Shown one piece after another: positions 1 through 9,500 of a DNA stretch of 64,000 nt. Below the pieces are notes generated by a model, which was not told the DNA's origin, made no database searches, and was given only the letters and a program-made list of their open reading frames with translations. Position 1 is the stretch's first letter; each line of letters opens with the position of its first letter. A program made the position numbers and the translations under genes. Source of the DNA: Gallaecimonas pentaromativorans (GTDB lineage Bacteria > Pseudomonadota > Gammaproteobacteria > Enterobacterales > Gallaecimonadaceae); the NCBI RefSeq assembly GCF_003751625.1, contig NZ_RJUL01000010.1, positions 1 through 64,000 on the forward strand, in the 5' to 3' direction.

Positions 1-62
1 AGACCGGTCATATCCACGCTGCATCCGGCCAAAATACAGCAAGTATCCAGCGAGAAAGAAAA

Positions 63-90
63 AATGCCAGTCAGCTTAACTGACTGGCAT
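63..90 (-). terminator. Rho-independent terminator of glnB
   Basis: An 11-bp perfect stem (64-74 with 80-90) and a CTTAA loop lie just beyond the glnB stop. On the minus strand the hairpin is followed by a run of five T and then further T-rich sequence. Bases 1-62 contain no gene that I can support. Confidence 0.85.
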
Positions 91-110
91 TAGCCTGATG
101 GCCGCTTTTT

Positions 111-464
<354 letters not shown>

Positions 465-513
465 CTAAATCGCTTTTAGTCAGCATAACGGCTCTGCAGG
501 CATAGCAACAACA

Positions 514-2553
514 TCAGTTGCACTTGTTATTGGCAACCACCTGCGCCGAACACATGGTAACGGTTCCACCGGCCACAATGCCATTGGCATCGGCCTGGGT
601 AGCGATGTTTAAAGGCACGCTGGTCGGTTTGAAGGTAAAGCCGGTGTAGCTGAAGTTAAGCTGGCCCACCCAACTGCTACTAAAACCGGTGCAGCTGTAT
701 GCAGGCTTGGCGTTGTTGCCGCCAGCGCTCACCACCGAACATTGAATGTCCGGATCCGCCGCGCCAGTAGCACTGTTGGTTGCCACAATGGTGGCGGCCT
801 CGGGAATGCTGTTGTCGCAATCAGTGGTGGCGTTACCGCTGCTTTTCATCACTCTGCACACCAAACTGCCTTTGACGGCGCTGGAAGCGCCGGATAGCGA
901 GACTACCAGACTGTCTTCAAGATATTGAGTGGCATCAGTTACATCGGTCGGCAAAGAGCCGGTAATGCCAGTGTTACCCTTCCTGGCCCTCACCGCAACG
1001 CTGCCGTTGGAGCTGTTGGCAACAGTCAGAGCACCGCGGCTATAGGTGCCGTAGTAATCGGAGCCAGGGTCGGAATCCACCGACTGAATGCTTTCATTGG
1101 TAACCGACAATCCGCTGCCGGAGGGTATCTTCCAATCCGCCAGCAATGTCAGGTTCACGTCGTAAAATGGCACCAGTGACGGCCAGTCGCTGTCGCTACC
1201 ATTGATTATTGAGCTCAGGTAAGAGATATCTTGCGCGTCCAGGTAATCCACATAAATCCCCCTGGCCATCAGTTGCGTTACCCCGGAGCCACTGATAAGA
1301 AGCCCATCGGGCGAAACCGTGTCTCGCAGGCTATTTCTGTCAGCAGTACTGCTACCGGTAATAAAATCCTTAACCTTGGCGAGCACATAGGTCTGGTAAG
1401 ACGTTTGATTGGCGGCACTTTCCAACCAATCTTTACGCATCATTACCAAGTCAATCAGACGCCAGTCCTGGGTAACGCGGTAAAGGCCATCCACCCGCAG
1501 CAAACGGCAGGCTTCCAGGTATTTACCACTGGTTGCCAAGGCAAAATCTGAGCCACTGAAGGTCGAAGCGTTGAAGGTGTTATAGCTGGTGGTGTTAAAG
1601 CGGTAATGGGAATGGGGGGGAGTCCGGTCTGGATCAAAGCCTGGATAGCTGCCACTGGCAGCATCGAAGTGGTTGGCGCAGCACACGGTGCAATAACTGG
1701 ATGCGTTGTTGGTAGAGGGTGTGCCAGAGCTTTTGCTCAGCAGCGTACCGTCTTCCACTATCACTTGGTGTTCGTTGACACTGCCGTCGCTGTTGAGGTC
1801 AGGTTTGGAGCGAAACGGCGTGTAGGCCAGGGCCGTGCTGCCCAGCAATGAACACTCGCAGTTAATAGTGGCAAAGTCTTCTCGTATCAGCGTGGTGCTG
1901 TTCGGTTTGTAAGTCACGGTATCGAACTTGACCAGAGTGCTGTTGCCCTGCTTGATGACCTCCGGCAAGGGTTTGCTGGTTTCTCGCTTGTTGCCCTGGC
2001 CAGCGGTATTAAGGTTCAGGGCGATAACATCGGGTGCTTGCCCAGGTGTGTAAGTAACCTGAGGGCCGGCCGAGCTGGGGGTTGGGTCCAGCGATTGCTT
2101 TTTCTCTGCGGTAGAGCTGGCAGATAGGGATGAATTGAGGGCTACCGATTCAGTGCCATCGACATTGCTCCAACTGACGTTTATGGCTACCAGTTTTTGG
2201 TCGGATGACACGGCGCCATTGGGCATCACAGTAGACCAGCTGTTGGTGCTCTTATCGTAGTAAAGATCGGTAATGCCCCAAGTGCGACTGTAGTTTTGTC
2301 CGCCAACCGCCACCGTGTCATTGCCACTGACAATATCCACATAGTTGGCGGTACCCGACACCACATCGTCAAAACGCCGGAAGTCTTCCAATTTCGACTT
2401 GGCCAGCTCCATGGCCACACTGCGATTCATGTTTTCACTGCTGCTGCGCAAGAAGGTCTTTTGCAATACCACCAGGCCGGTGACGCCGATACCAATGACC
2501 GCAATGGCCACCATCACTTCTATAAGCCCAAAACCGCGATTACGCCCGTTCAT
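514..2553 (-). CDS. Very long PilV-like minor pilin with Cys/His-rich segment
   Basis: The protein is 679 residues from the ATG at 2553, which overlaps the stop of the gene upstream as ATGA. An ATG at 2586 is possible but would put extra residues before the signal. The N-terminus has a type III prepilin signal (RNRG then FGLIEVMVAI, Glu at +5) and a hydrophobic helix, as in PilV. Ordinary PilV is about 170-200 residues, so some 500 residues are extra. The middle holds Cys232, Cys234, Cys288, Cys291, Cys292, His295, His314 and His316, which look like metal or disulfide ligands. The rest is Ser/Thr/Gly-rich and probably beta-structured. It is the last gene of a four-gene overlapping cluster of pilin-like proteins. 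The function of the extension is unknown; a pilus-tip role is inference. Confidence 0.8.
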   Translation of the reverse strand: MNGRNRGFGLIEVMVAIAVIGIGVTGLVVLQKTFLRSSSENMNRSVAMELAKSKLEDFRRFDDVVSGTANYVDIVSGNDTVAVGGQNYSRTWGITDLYYDKSTNSWSTVMPNGAVSSDQKLVAINVSWSNVDGTESVALNSSLSASSTAEKKQSLDPTPSSAGPQVTYTPGQAPDVIALNLNTAGQGNKRETSKPLPEVIKQGNSTLVKFDTVTYKPNSTTLIREDFATINCECSLLGSTALAYTPFRSKPDLNSDGSVNEHQVIVEDGTLLSKSSGTPSTNNASSYCTVCCANHFDAASGSYPGFDPDRTPPHSHYRFNTTSYNTFNASTFSGSDFALATSGKYLEACRLLRVDGLYRVTQDWRLIDLVMMRKDWLESAANQTSYQTYVLAKVKDFITGSSTADRNSLRDTVSPDGLLISGSGVTQLMARGIYVDYLDAQDISYLSSIINGSDSDWPSLVPFYDVNLTLLADWKIPSGSGLSVTNESIQSVDSDPGSDYYGTYSRGALTVANSSNGSVAVRARKGNTGITGSLPTDVTDATQYLEDSLVVSLSGASSAVKGSLVCRVMKSSGNATTDCDNSIPEAATIVATNSATGAADPDIQCSVVSAGGNNAKPAYSCTGFSSSWVGQLNFSYTGFTFKPTSVPLNIATQADANGIVAGGTVTMCSAQVVANNKCN

Positions 2554-3677
2554 TGCCAGTCTCTCCAGCTGCCGGGCAGGCGCCAAACCCGTTGGAAGGC
2601 ACTGCCGGTTTTAATATTGCCCAGTGCCAGTTCGTCAAAACGGACACCAAAGGTACCTGAGGAAATGTCTACGTCGTGGTTGGCGAGCAAAGCACCGTTC
2701 ATTTCAGCGGTGCCGTTGGCCTTCAAGCTAGTGCTGACGCTGGGGTCGGTATGAAAGCTGAAAATCACCCCGTAGTAATTTTTGTTGGCGTTGAGTGTCA
2801 AATCGCCGTCCACCACTAGGATCAGCGCAGGGTTGGTTTGCGAACCGATATTCACTTTAAGATCGCAATCGCCCTCGACCACGATAAGCCCTGTTTCGCT
2901 GCCGGTTAGGCTGCTGCAACTGGTCAGGAGGTAAGAAGCATCGCTTTTCACATCCTGCCAATTAGAGCTGCTGTAACCGAACACGTAGGCAAACAAATCG
3001 CTGGGGAAGCTGGGGTCGTTATCGACGATATCGATACCGGGATTATTCTTGGAGGAATAGATGGCCGAGGTGCAATCCCCGCCATTCCACTCCTGCTGGC
3101 CACAGGTTTTAACGCTGCCGCTTAAATCCACCGGTTCTTTCATCCAAATGGACACCGGCACGCCACGGCCGCTGCCATTGGGGTTGGCAGCCACGCTAAA
3201 AGAGCCGCCAACCGTCATGTTGCCCCCCACTGTCAGCGGCGACGTTGGCCCTACGGTGACGATGGGGGTGACGACCACCGTCTCAAGATGGGTCTCGGTG
3301 GTGGAATTGTCCTGAGAGTTGCCGCTAGCCGTAAGGCGGGCGATGGGGTAAATCACGCTTTCCCCCGAAGTGCTGGTGAACGCGACCGAATCTTCCACCG
3401 AGGTTACCGAGAAGGTCGTCTGCGCGCCCGAAACGTTGGCGTTGGTCAGGGTAAAACCAAGCGCCCCAACTGTTGCGTCTTTGCGTAGCCTGGCAAGAGC
3501 GTATTCCAGGCCACTTTCAGCCGCTTCAAAGGCCTGCTCATGGCGAATTTCGTTAAGCAGAATACGGTTCTCGGTCACCTTGTTGCGGGCGGTAAACACC
3601 GCAACCCCAACCGCCATCACCATGATGATGAGGGTGATGGTTAAGGTCACAAAGCCGCGAGAATTAGATGTCGTCAT
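2550..3677 (-). CDS. Long PilX-like pilus assembly protein
   Basis: The 375-residue protein starts with RGFVTLTITL and a hydrophobic helix, then a segment with EQAFEAAESGLEYAL, the hallmark of the PilX N-terminal family. The +5 Glu of true pilins is absent, as in PilX. The start has GAGG seven bases upstream. Beyond residue 130 it has a Gly/Ser-rich, probably beta-helical region, so it is more than twice the length of canonical PilX (about 150-195). Its start overlaps the PilW-like stop by 14 bp and its stop overlaps the long PilV start, so the four genes are likely co-translated. It probably belongs to a second minor pilin complex that primes pilus assembly in the inner membrane. Confidence 0.75.
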   Translation of the reverse strand: MTTSNSRGFVTLTITLIIMVMAVGVAVFTARNKVTENRILLNEIRHEQAFEAAESGLEYALARLRKDATVGALGFTLTNANVSGAQTTFSVTSVEDSVAFTSTSGESVIYPIARLTASGNSQDNSTTETHLETVVVTPIVTVGPTSPLTVGGNMTVGGSFSVAANPNGSGRGVPVSIWMKEPVDLSGSVKTCGQQEWNGGDCTSAIYSSKNNPGIDIVDNDPSFPSDLFAYVFGYSSSNWQDVKSDASYLLTSCSSLTGSETGLIVVEGDCDLKVNIGSQTNPALILVVDGDLTLNANKNYYGVIFSFHTDPSVSTSLKANGTAEMNGALLANHDVDISSGTFGVRFDELALGNIKTGSAFQRVWRLPGSWRDWQ

Positions 3678-4305
3678 TGCGCAGCCTCACTTCCTGGCTG
3701 ATGGTCATCTTCAGCTCTGGGGTTCTGCCGTTGTAGCCACTAATGGAGACCAGCACCGAGCGGATACCGGTACCAGTGGCGCCGGACTGATAAGTGAAGG
3801 TGAGCGCATTAACCGTGAGGTCGTCAGGCAGGGCCATGGCCTCTTTGGTATTGACGGCGCTGCACCCCGGCGCACCGTTCCAACTGGTGACAAAGTGCAC
3901 CATCTGATTGTTAAATAGATAGCCCCTTACCTCGTCTTTGTTGACGTCCAAGGTGCCGTTGTCATTGCTGTCCATCCGCGCCACCACGCAGCTGCTGGTG
4001 ATGTCTCGGCTGGCTTTAAAGGCAAAGGGACAGTTGGTTTCGTAGTCGCTGGTGCAGGCTACTTTCCCAAAGGTATCAGTGGCATTGGCGGTATAGCCAG
4101 CACGGCGCAGATCAGAGGTGATCATGTTGGCGACGATGTTCAGATCGCTACGCAGTACCGTCATCCGCGCCGAGATGGAACTGGCTCCCACGGTAGCCGA
4201 GAAAAGGGTTGTCGCCGCCAAGATGACCACCAGTCCCATGGACATGGCAACCATCAACTCGACCAGCGTCATACCGGTTTGCCGCATTCTTGAAGTCAGG
4301 GGCAT
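3664..4305 (-). CDS. PilW-like minor pilin
   Basis: The protein has 213 residues. A prepilin signal QTG then MTLVELMVAMSMGLV (Glu +5) is followed by LFSATVGASS and an RSDLNIVANMITSDLRRAGY helix, the pattern of PilW. Canonical PilW is longer (about 270-350), so this is a short member. ATG at 4305 is used; an ATG at 4287 would give a shorter leader and cannot be excluded. It overlaps the genes on both sides (10 bp and 14 bp). Several cysteines occur in the C-terminal domain. The assignment to PilW rests on the N-terminal third and gene order. Confidence 0.72.
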   Translation of the reverse strand: MPLTSRMRQTGMTLVELMVAMSMGLVVILAATTLFSATVGASSISARMTVLRSDLNIVANMITSDLRRAGYTANATDTFGKVACTSDYETNCPFAFKASRDITSSCVVARMDSNDNGTLDVNKDEVRGYLFNNQMVHFVTSWNGAPGCSAVNTKEAMALPDDLTVNALTFTYQSGATGTGIRSVLVSISGYNGRTPELKMTISQEVRLRNDDI

Positions 4306-4868
4306 GAGGAGCAGCTCCCGATGTTGTCGACGATGGCAATCTTGCCGAAGGAAGAGATAGTGATGCAGCGGCCCTGGCTGGCGTCGTCATCCTCGACGAC
4401 ACAAATGTTGCCCGCTTCCGCGCCGCGATTGCGGGCGTTGAGCACAAAGAGGTTATCCGAAGGGCTGGCGTAGACTTTTACGCCTTTGAGATCTGGCGGC
4501 AGCACAGCCCGTGCCGTGCTGCCGTCCAATGTGCATTGGCCAGAGCTGACCGCATTGCCGAGAAAAAAAGCGCAGTCACAATCATCGCCATCGGTGATGC
4601 TGGCACTGGTTACCCCGGCACACCAAGGGGCATCGGCGGAGGTGGAATGTGCCGACAGGAAAAAGCGCAGATCTTTATTAAGCCGGATCGCCTCACTTTT
4701 ACCCAGCAGCAATTGTGTTCTCAAGGTTTCGGCCGCCTGTGCCAGTTGCCTCTGTTTAATAACGGACTTAAAGGAAGGCACGGCAATACTGGCCAGGATC
4801 CCTAGCAACACAATGGTGATAAGCAATTCAAGCAAGGTAAATCCCGGTTGTCTGTCAGCGTGTTTCAC
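4296..4868 (-). CDS. GspH/FimT-like minor pseudopilin, cysteine-rich
   Basis: The 190-residue protein has the prepilin signal QPG then FTLLELLITIVLLGILASIAVPS, and a following QLAQAAETLRTQLLLGKSEAIR helix characteristic of GspH/FimT. The start is GTG with GGGAG seven bases upstream. The C-terminal globular part has seven cysteines and ends in CSSCP. It is the first gene of the FimT-W-X-V-like cluster. It is divergent from the pilE-like gene at 4936, with a 67-bp shared control region. FimT in other species binds DNA for uptake; whether this copy does is unknown. Confidence 0.75.
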   Translation of the reverse strand: MKHADRQPGFTLLELLITIVLLGILASIAVPSFKSVIKQRQLAQAAETLRTQLLLGKSEAIRLNKDLRFFLSAHSTSADAPWCAGVTSASITDGDDCDCAFFLGNAVSSGQCTLDGSTARAVLPPDLKGVKVYASPSDNLFVLNARNRGAEAGNICVVEDDDASQGRCITISSFGKIAIVDNIGSCSSCP

Positions 4869-4935
4869 CGCTCGTCTCCCGGTTGTGACCTATAGTTTTT
4901 TCACAGAGTATAGTCGAGCCTTTAAGGGACAACTG

Positions 4936-5310
4936 ATGAAGAGAATGCTGGGTGTGACATTGTTGGAATTGATGATCGTCATCGCGATTTTGGCCATCTT
5001 GGCAGGTATCGCCTACCCCAGTTATCAGCGTTATGTTCTTGAAGCCAACCGCACCGATATCGAAGGCGAATTACTCAAATTGCAGTTGTCTCAGGAGAGC
5101 TATCGGGTGAAAAACAACGCCTTTGCTACCCTGGCGCAATTAGGCGGCCTAACCAGCAAGCACTACACCGTTACCGTATCCAATGTGGGGGTTTCCACCT
5201 ATACCTTGCAGGCGGTGGCCACGGGCAGCCAGCAAGCTGACACCAACTGCACCACCCTGACCGTCGACCAAAGCGACAATCGTCTGCCCGCCAGCTGTTG
5301 GAAAAACTAG
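4936..5310 (+). CDS. PilE-like minor pilin (plus-strand copy)
   Basis: The 124-residue protein has a very short leader: MKRMLG then VTLLELMIVIAILAILAGIAYPSYQRYV. It carries Glu +5 and the PilE-type SYQRYVLEANR helix. The two C-terminal cysteines (Cys105, Cys121) match the disulfide-bounded D-region of PilE minor pilins. An in-frame reading extends far upstream, but it runs through the divergent FimT-like gene, so ATG 4936 is preferred. It is one of two PilE-like genes in the window, the other being at 6179-6598. It probably forms a unit with the fimT gene 61 bp downstream. Confidence 0.78.
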   Translation: MKRMLGVTLLELMIVIAILAILAGIAYPSYQRYVLEANRTDIEGELLKLQLSQESYRVKNNAFATLAQLGGLTSKHYTVTVSNVGVSTYTLQAVATGSQQADTNCTTLTVDQSDNRLPASCWKN

Positions 5311-5371
5311 GCGCGTGAGGGCCACCTTTTGTTAACATGAAGCTGCCAATACAGATAATCAGAGGCACTTC

Positions 5372-5905
5372 ATGAGGGAAAGAGGATTCACGCTTGTCGA
5401 GCTGATGGTAACGCTGGTGGTAGCCGGTATTCTGGTCACCATCAGTTACCCGTCACTCAGCCGCTTTTTCAGGGACAACCAACTGGGTTCCGACGCCAGC
5501 CAACTGCAATCGATGCTGGTCACGGCCCGCCATCACGCCCTTAACTACCAGATGCCGGTCATTGTTTGCCCGTTGGTCAATGGCGCCTGTTCCAACAATT
5601 GGAGTGGTGAGCTGAGTGCCTTTGTCGACAGTGACGGCAATGGCAGTAAAGGGAATGATGAAGAGGTATTGCTGACACTGGAAGCGGTGAGCTACCAGCG
5701 GGTGTATGCCCAAACCAGCATCCGCTTCGGGGCCGATGGCATGCTGACGACCAACGCCGGCACCATCCGTATTTGCGAAGGGGACGACAGCGGCCTTTAC
5801 AACGGGGTTATCGTAACCAAGACCGGGCGCAGCCGGGTTGCCGAGGACGACGACCACAACGGTAAACGCGACGACCTCAACGGCAACCCCATCTCCTGCA
5901 CTTAA
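5372..5905 (+). CDS. fimT: FimT/FimU-type minor pseudopilin
   Basis: The 177-residue protein begins MRERG then FTLVELMVTLVVAGILVTISYPSLSRF. This is a short basic leader, a G/F cleavage site and Glu +5. A QLQSMLVTARHHALNY helix and the C-terminal GspH domain follow. Acidic loops such as DSDGNGSKGNDEE could bind calcium, but this is not shown. Its stop overlaps the convergent tapY2 stop through a shared TTAA. In Pseudomonas, fimT and fimU head the pilVWXY1Y2E cluster; here the gene sits on the opposite strand at the far end of it. Confidence 0.78.
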   Translation: MRERGFTLVELMVTLVVAGILVTISYPSLSRFFRDNQLGSDASQLQSMLVTARHHALNYQMPVIVCPLVNGACSNNWSGELSAFVDSDGNGSKGNDEEVLLTLEAVSYQRVYAQTSIRFGADGMLTTNAGTIRICEGDDSGLYNGVIVTKTGRSRVAEDDDHNGKRDDLNGNPISCT

Positions 5906-6192
5906 AAGACCTGCTCTTTTTCCTGCTTGCGTGCCGCATTGGAAGAAAAGCTTTGGCTGGCTTCAACGCATTCGTGCACTTTGCTCACCATGGGTGAGCC
6001 AGCCATATGAAGCTTGGTGTAAGGCAACGAAAAGGCCAAGGACTTGGCCTTGGTTTTGCTGAGTACAAAGTGAGCCACAAAAGGGGTTTTGCCATTTAGC
6101 TCGACAAAACATTTGTACTCGACGTTTTCTTCAGCCCGGGCAGAACCTGCCAAACCCGCCACCAGCAACAACGCCCATTTACCAACACCCAT
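5902..6192 (-). CDS. tapY2: TapY2-like small secreted pilus protein
   Basis: The 96-residue protein has a signal peptide (residues 1-20, ending GSARA) and two cysteines (Cys28 in YKCFVEL and Cys75 in HECVE) that could pair. ATG 6192 is chosen because GGAGG lies five bases upstream; a longer reading would remove the signal character. Its position right after pilE, with a 14-bp overlap, matches tapY2 of Shewanella-type clusters and pilY2 of Pseudomonas. The name rests on context and the Y-K-C-x-V-E-L motif, not on an alignment. Its exact role in type IV pilus function is not known. Confidence 0.6.
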   Translation of the reverse strand: MGVGKWALLLVAGLAGSARAEENVEYKCFVELNGKTPFVAHFVLSKTKAKSLAFSLPYTKLHMAGSPMVSKVHECVEASQSFSSNAARKQEKEQVF

Positions 6193-6598
6193 TTGAACCT
6201 CCATTGCTGCTGTTCTTCGCCGCTTTCTTGCCGGTTTCATCGACGGTCATCACGGCGCAATCAGGATCTTTCCCGGATTGGTCAGAAGAGGCCGTCGCGG
6301 TCAGGGTCAGGCTATCGGTGGCACCATTGGCAGAGATGGTAAAGGCCCCTTTGGCCACCGTATAGGTACTGCCACTGGCGCCGAGCTTGGTGAGATCGCT
6401 GACATAGGTGCGGTGATCAATGCGGTACTGCTCTTCCAAGCTGGCCAGGCGCATCAGCTCGGTCTGAGCCTCGGCGCGGCGCGACTTGGCCAGGTAATTG
6501 ATATAACTGGGATAAGCGATGGCCGAGATGATCCCCACCACCACCACCGCTATCATCAATTCCATCAGGGTGAAGCCTTTTGCCCTGCTGCTCATCAC
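6179..6598 (-). CDS. pilE: Minor pilin PilE
   Basis: The 139-residue protein has the signal RAKG then FTLMELMIAVVVVGIISAIAYPSYINYL with Glu +5. The SRRAEAQTELMRLASLEEQYR helix and a C-terminal cysteine pair (DCAVM, NGCW) are typical of PilE in the PilVWXE priming complex. Its start overlaps the pilY1 stop by four bases (ATGA), so the two are translationally coupled. It belongs to the canonical minor pilin operon running pilV, pilW, pilX, pilY1, pilE, tapY2. Confidence 0.88.
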   Translation of the reverse strand: MMSSRAKGFTLMELMIAVVVVGIISAIAYPSYINYLAKSRRAEAQTELMRLASLEEQYRIDHRTYVSDLTKLGASGSTYTVAKGAFTISANGATDSLTLTATASSDQSGKDPDCAVMTVDETGKKAAKNSSNGGSNGCW

Positions 6599-9500
6599 TT
6601 CTCACCCACGTAGTAATAGATCCGGTCGGCGTCCATGGACATGTTAACCGGCAGGGTCGGTTTGGTTTCGCCAGTACCGTCGCCGGTGTCTACCCGTCCG
6701 ATACCGAAGATGCGGATAACACTGTCGCCGTTGGCATTTTCACCGGCGTGGATAACCGGGGTATCGGGCAGCTTGCCTGGTATCTCCACCACGCCCCAGT
6801 TGTAGGCGTTAAAGGCGTGGTGCAGATCCAGCGCATACAAGCGGCCCATACCTTCGGCAAGACAGCTCTCGGAACTGTCTGTCACCGACGCAGGCGGCGT
6901 GTAGGTAGTAAAGTAGGCCACGCCGTTAACCACGATCGGGGTCGACAGTGACTTCTCACCGGTATGGCTCAAGGTCAAATACCAACCGTTAGCATTGCCC
7001 AGGGCCAGTTCTTGGGTCTGCAACTCGGTGTCACTCAAGTTGTTGCTAAAGGGCTGGCTGGACATGTCATAGAGATTACTGATGGTCAGCGCCGTCGGGG
7101 TGTTACTGGTCGTTACCGAGCGGGTCACGATATTGGTATCACGAAGCGCAAATAGCTCGTCTGTTACATCAGTACCCATAGGGTCGGGCCTTTTACCCGA
7201 ACCGATAACCACCGCATCGTAAGGCAGCACCTGGGTTGTCACTACTTGCTGCTCTTGGCCTACGGCATCGGTGTAACTGGTGGTCACCGTCTGGGTGTAT
7301 TGGGTTTGCACTATGGTGGGCGCCTGGTAAAGGCGCCTATCGGTGCTGCCGCTGCCCCCCAGGCTGGCAAACTTGTATACCGTCCAGGGTTTACTGGTAC
7401 TAAAGGGCGACGCCGAAGGCATATCCACTCGCCAGACATTACCGGCTACGTCGCTGGCGTAGAGGCGGTCAACCAGACCGTCGCCATCGCTGTCGAGGGT
7501 AGCAATTTTGTTAGGAATGGAGGCCGGGAATGCCACGTGCAGGTTAGTGCCACTGGTATCGGCCGGGGTTGCGCTCCACACCAGTGAGCCGGTTTGGGCA
7601 TCAATAATGTAGATGCCTCGACCCTTGGTAGCGGTGGTTGGGTCACCGCTGTCGCTCACCGAATCGTAACCTGCGCCTACTATGACCACCGGGCCAGTAT
7701 GCCCGGGGATTTTGGTAATAACCGGGGTCGACCAGGTGTCACCCAACTCACCAAAACCCGGGGTCTGGTTATCAATACGCCACAGCAGCGAGGGGCTGTC
7801 AGGGGTGCTGATATCCAATCCATAGTAAGCATTACCGCCACGGCGCTGGCCGATATAGGCCCAAACCTTATCGCCATCAGCCGGCTCTATGACGCCGTCA
7901 TCATCTTTGTCATAGACATAGGCAGAAGGTGAGCCGTCCATAGAGTAAATCTTGCCGGTGTCTTCGCTGTTTACGCGCAGCGGATAAGCTTTGGAGAGTT
8001 CTTGATAAGGGAAGAAGGCCCAGCTTTCACTGGCGGTATTGCCTTCATCCTTGAACATGTGAACCGCCCCTTGGTTGGTACCCACCAGCAGGCGAACATC
8101 GCTGGTGTTGTTGGCACCGCCATAGTTAATGGCCAGTGGCTTGGAGTGTAGTGGGTCACCCAGGATCACATTGCGGATATCGGTGGTACTGCCATTGCCG
8201 TTGTCATCGTCTACGTCATAGCCGTAAAGCCAGTCGAGGGTGCTCTGAATGTTATCGGCACTGGTATCCATCACCGCCGCCAGCGCACTTTCGCCGCCGG
8301 CAATGTTTTGCAGGTTGCTCTTGGTCAAGGCCACCAGGCCGCTACTGCCATTGGTCAGCAAGTGGCGGCCTCCATTTGCGGCTTGGGCAACCAATTGCTC
8401 GTTGATACCGCCAGATTCGGTTTTATTACCGTCCTTATCGGAGCTCCAATAAGTTGTGGCGTTTTCGTCAATATCACCCGATGCGGTGATAGCCGACAGA
8501 CCGTTCACGTCCTCGATGTCGTCATCGTTGGTCACATGCAACTTCTTGATGTTACCCAGCCAATGAGGGCCCGCCGACGGCAGGAACATGGCGTAATACA
8601 CCGAGTCGAGGGAACGGGTACGGTCAAAGTTGTTGGCCGCAATAGAAGGTGAGGTAAAAGCGGCCGATTTGGTCGACACTTCTGCCACCACCTTTTGCAA
8701 GGCGCCGCTAAGCTCAGAGGCTTTTTTGGCAGAGAAATACTTGCCGCCGCCTCTGGCCGCCGCTTCGGTCAAGATAGGCTCGGCATCGTCACCGTCATCC
8801 AGGGCAAAACCGATGGTATAGAAATCGACGCTCTGCTTACCGGCAAGGGAGCTGTTGAGATCGTTGTCATGCATCCAGCCAGCCAGGGCCGGCAACCAAG
8901 TGGTAGTACGGTTTGCCGTATAAGAGCTGCCGATGTTCTCAAGGTGGCTAACCGCATAGTTGGCATCAGAATCCGAGGTGGGCTCACCATCGGTTATCAT
9001 CACCACATAAATCTTTTCCTGGCAGCTACCGAAGGGTGAGGCATAAACCCCGTGGCCATTTTCGGCACTGGTATCACGCCTTGGCGTCATAGTGCCACCA
9101 TCGTATCCGTAGTAAACGCTTTGGCCACTTAAGTAGCGCATCACCTCGTAAGTGGTTTCGCAAAGGGGGGTGTTGGTGTCGGCGCCAAGACCTTCGACGA
9201 TGGCGTCAAAATCGCTCATGTCGGTGCGCGGCTTCAGCGCCTGAACTACCCGGCCACCGGAGGTATCTGAGCTGGTATTGCGGTTAAACACCACCAAGCC
9301 AAAGTTCACGCCAGGGGCAGTGGCAATAATGTCTTTAACCGCCTCTTTGGCCACTTCCAGCCGCGACTTGGGCCCGCTTAACCAACCCGCCTCAATTTGT
9401 GCCAGATAGCGCAGGTAGTTGGCAGTAAAGAGGGTAAAGCCGTTGCGGTTACGGTAGAAGTTCCAAAAATCGCTGTCACCGGCATACACGTTGTTGCCAT

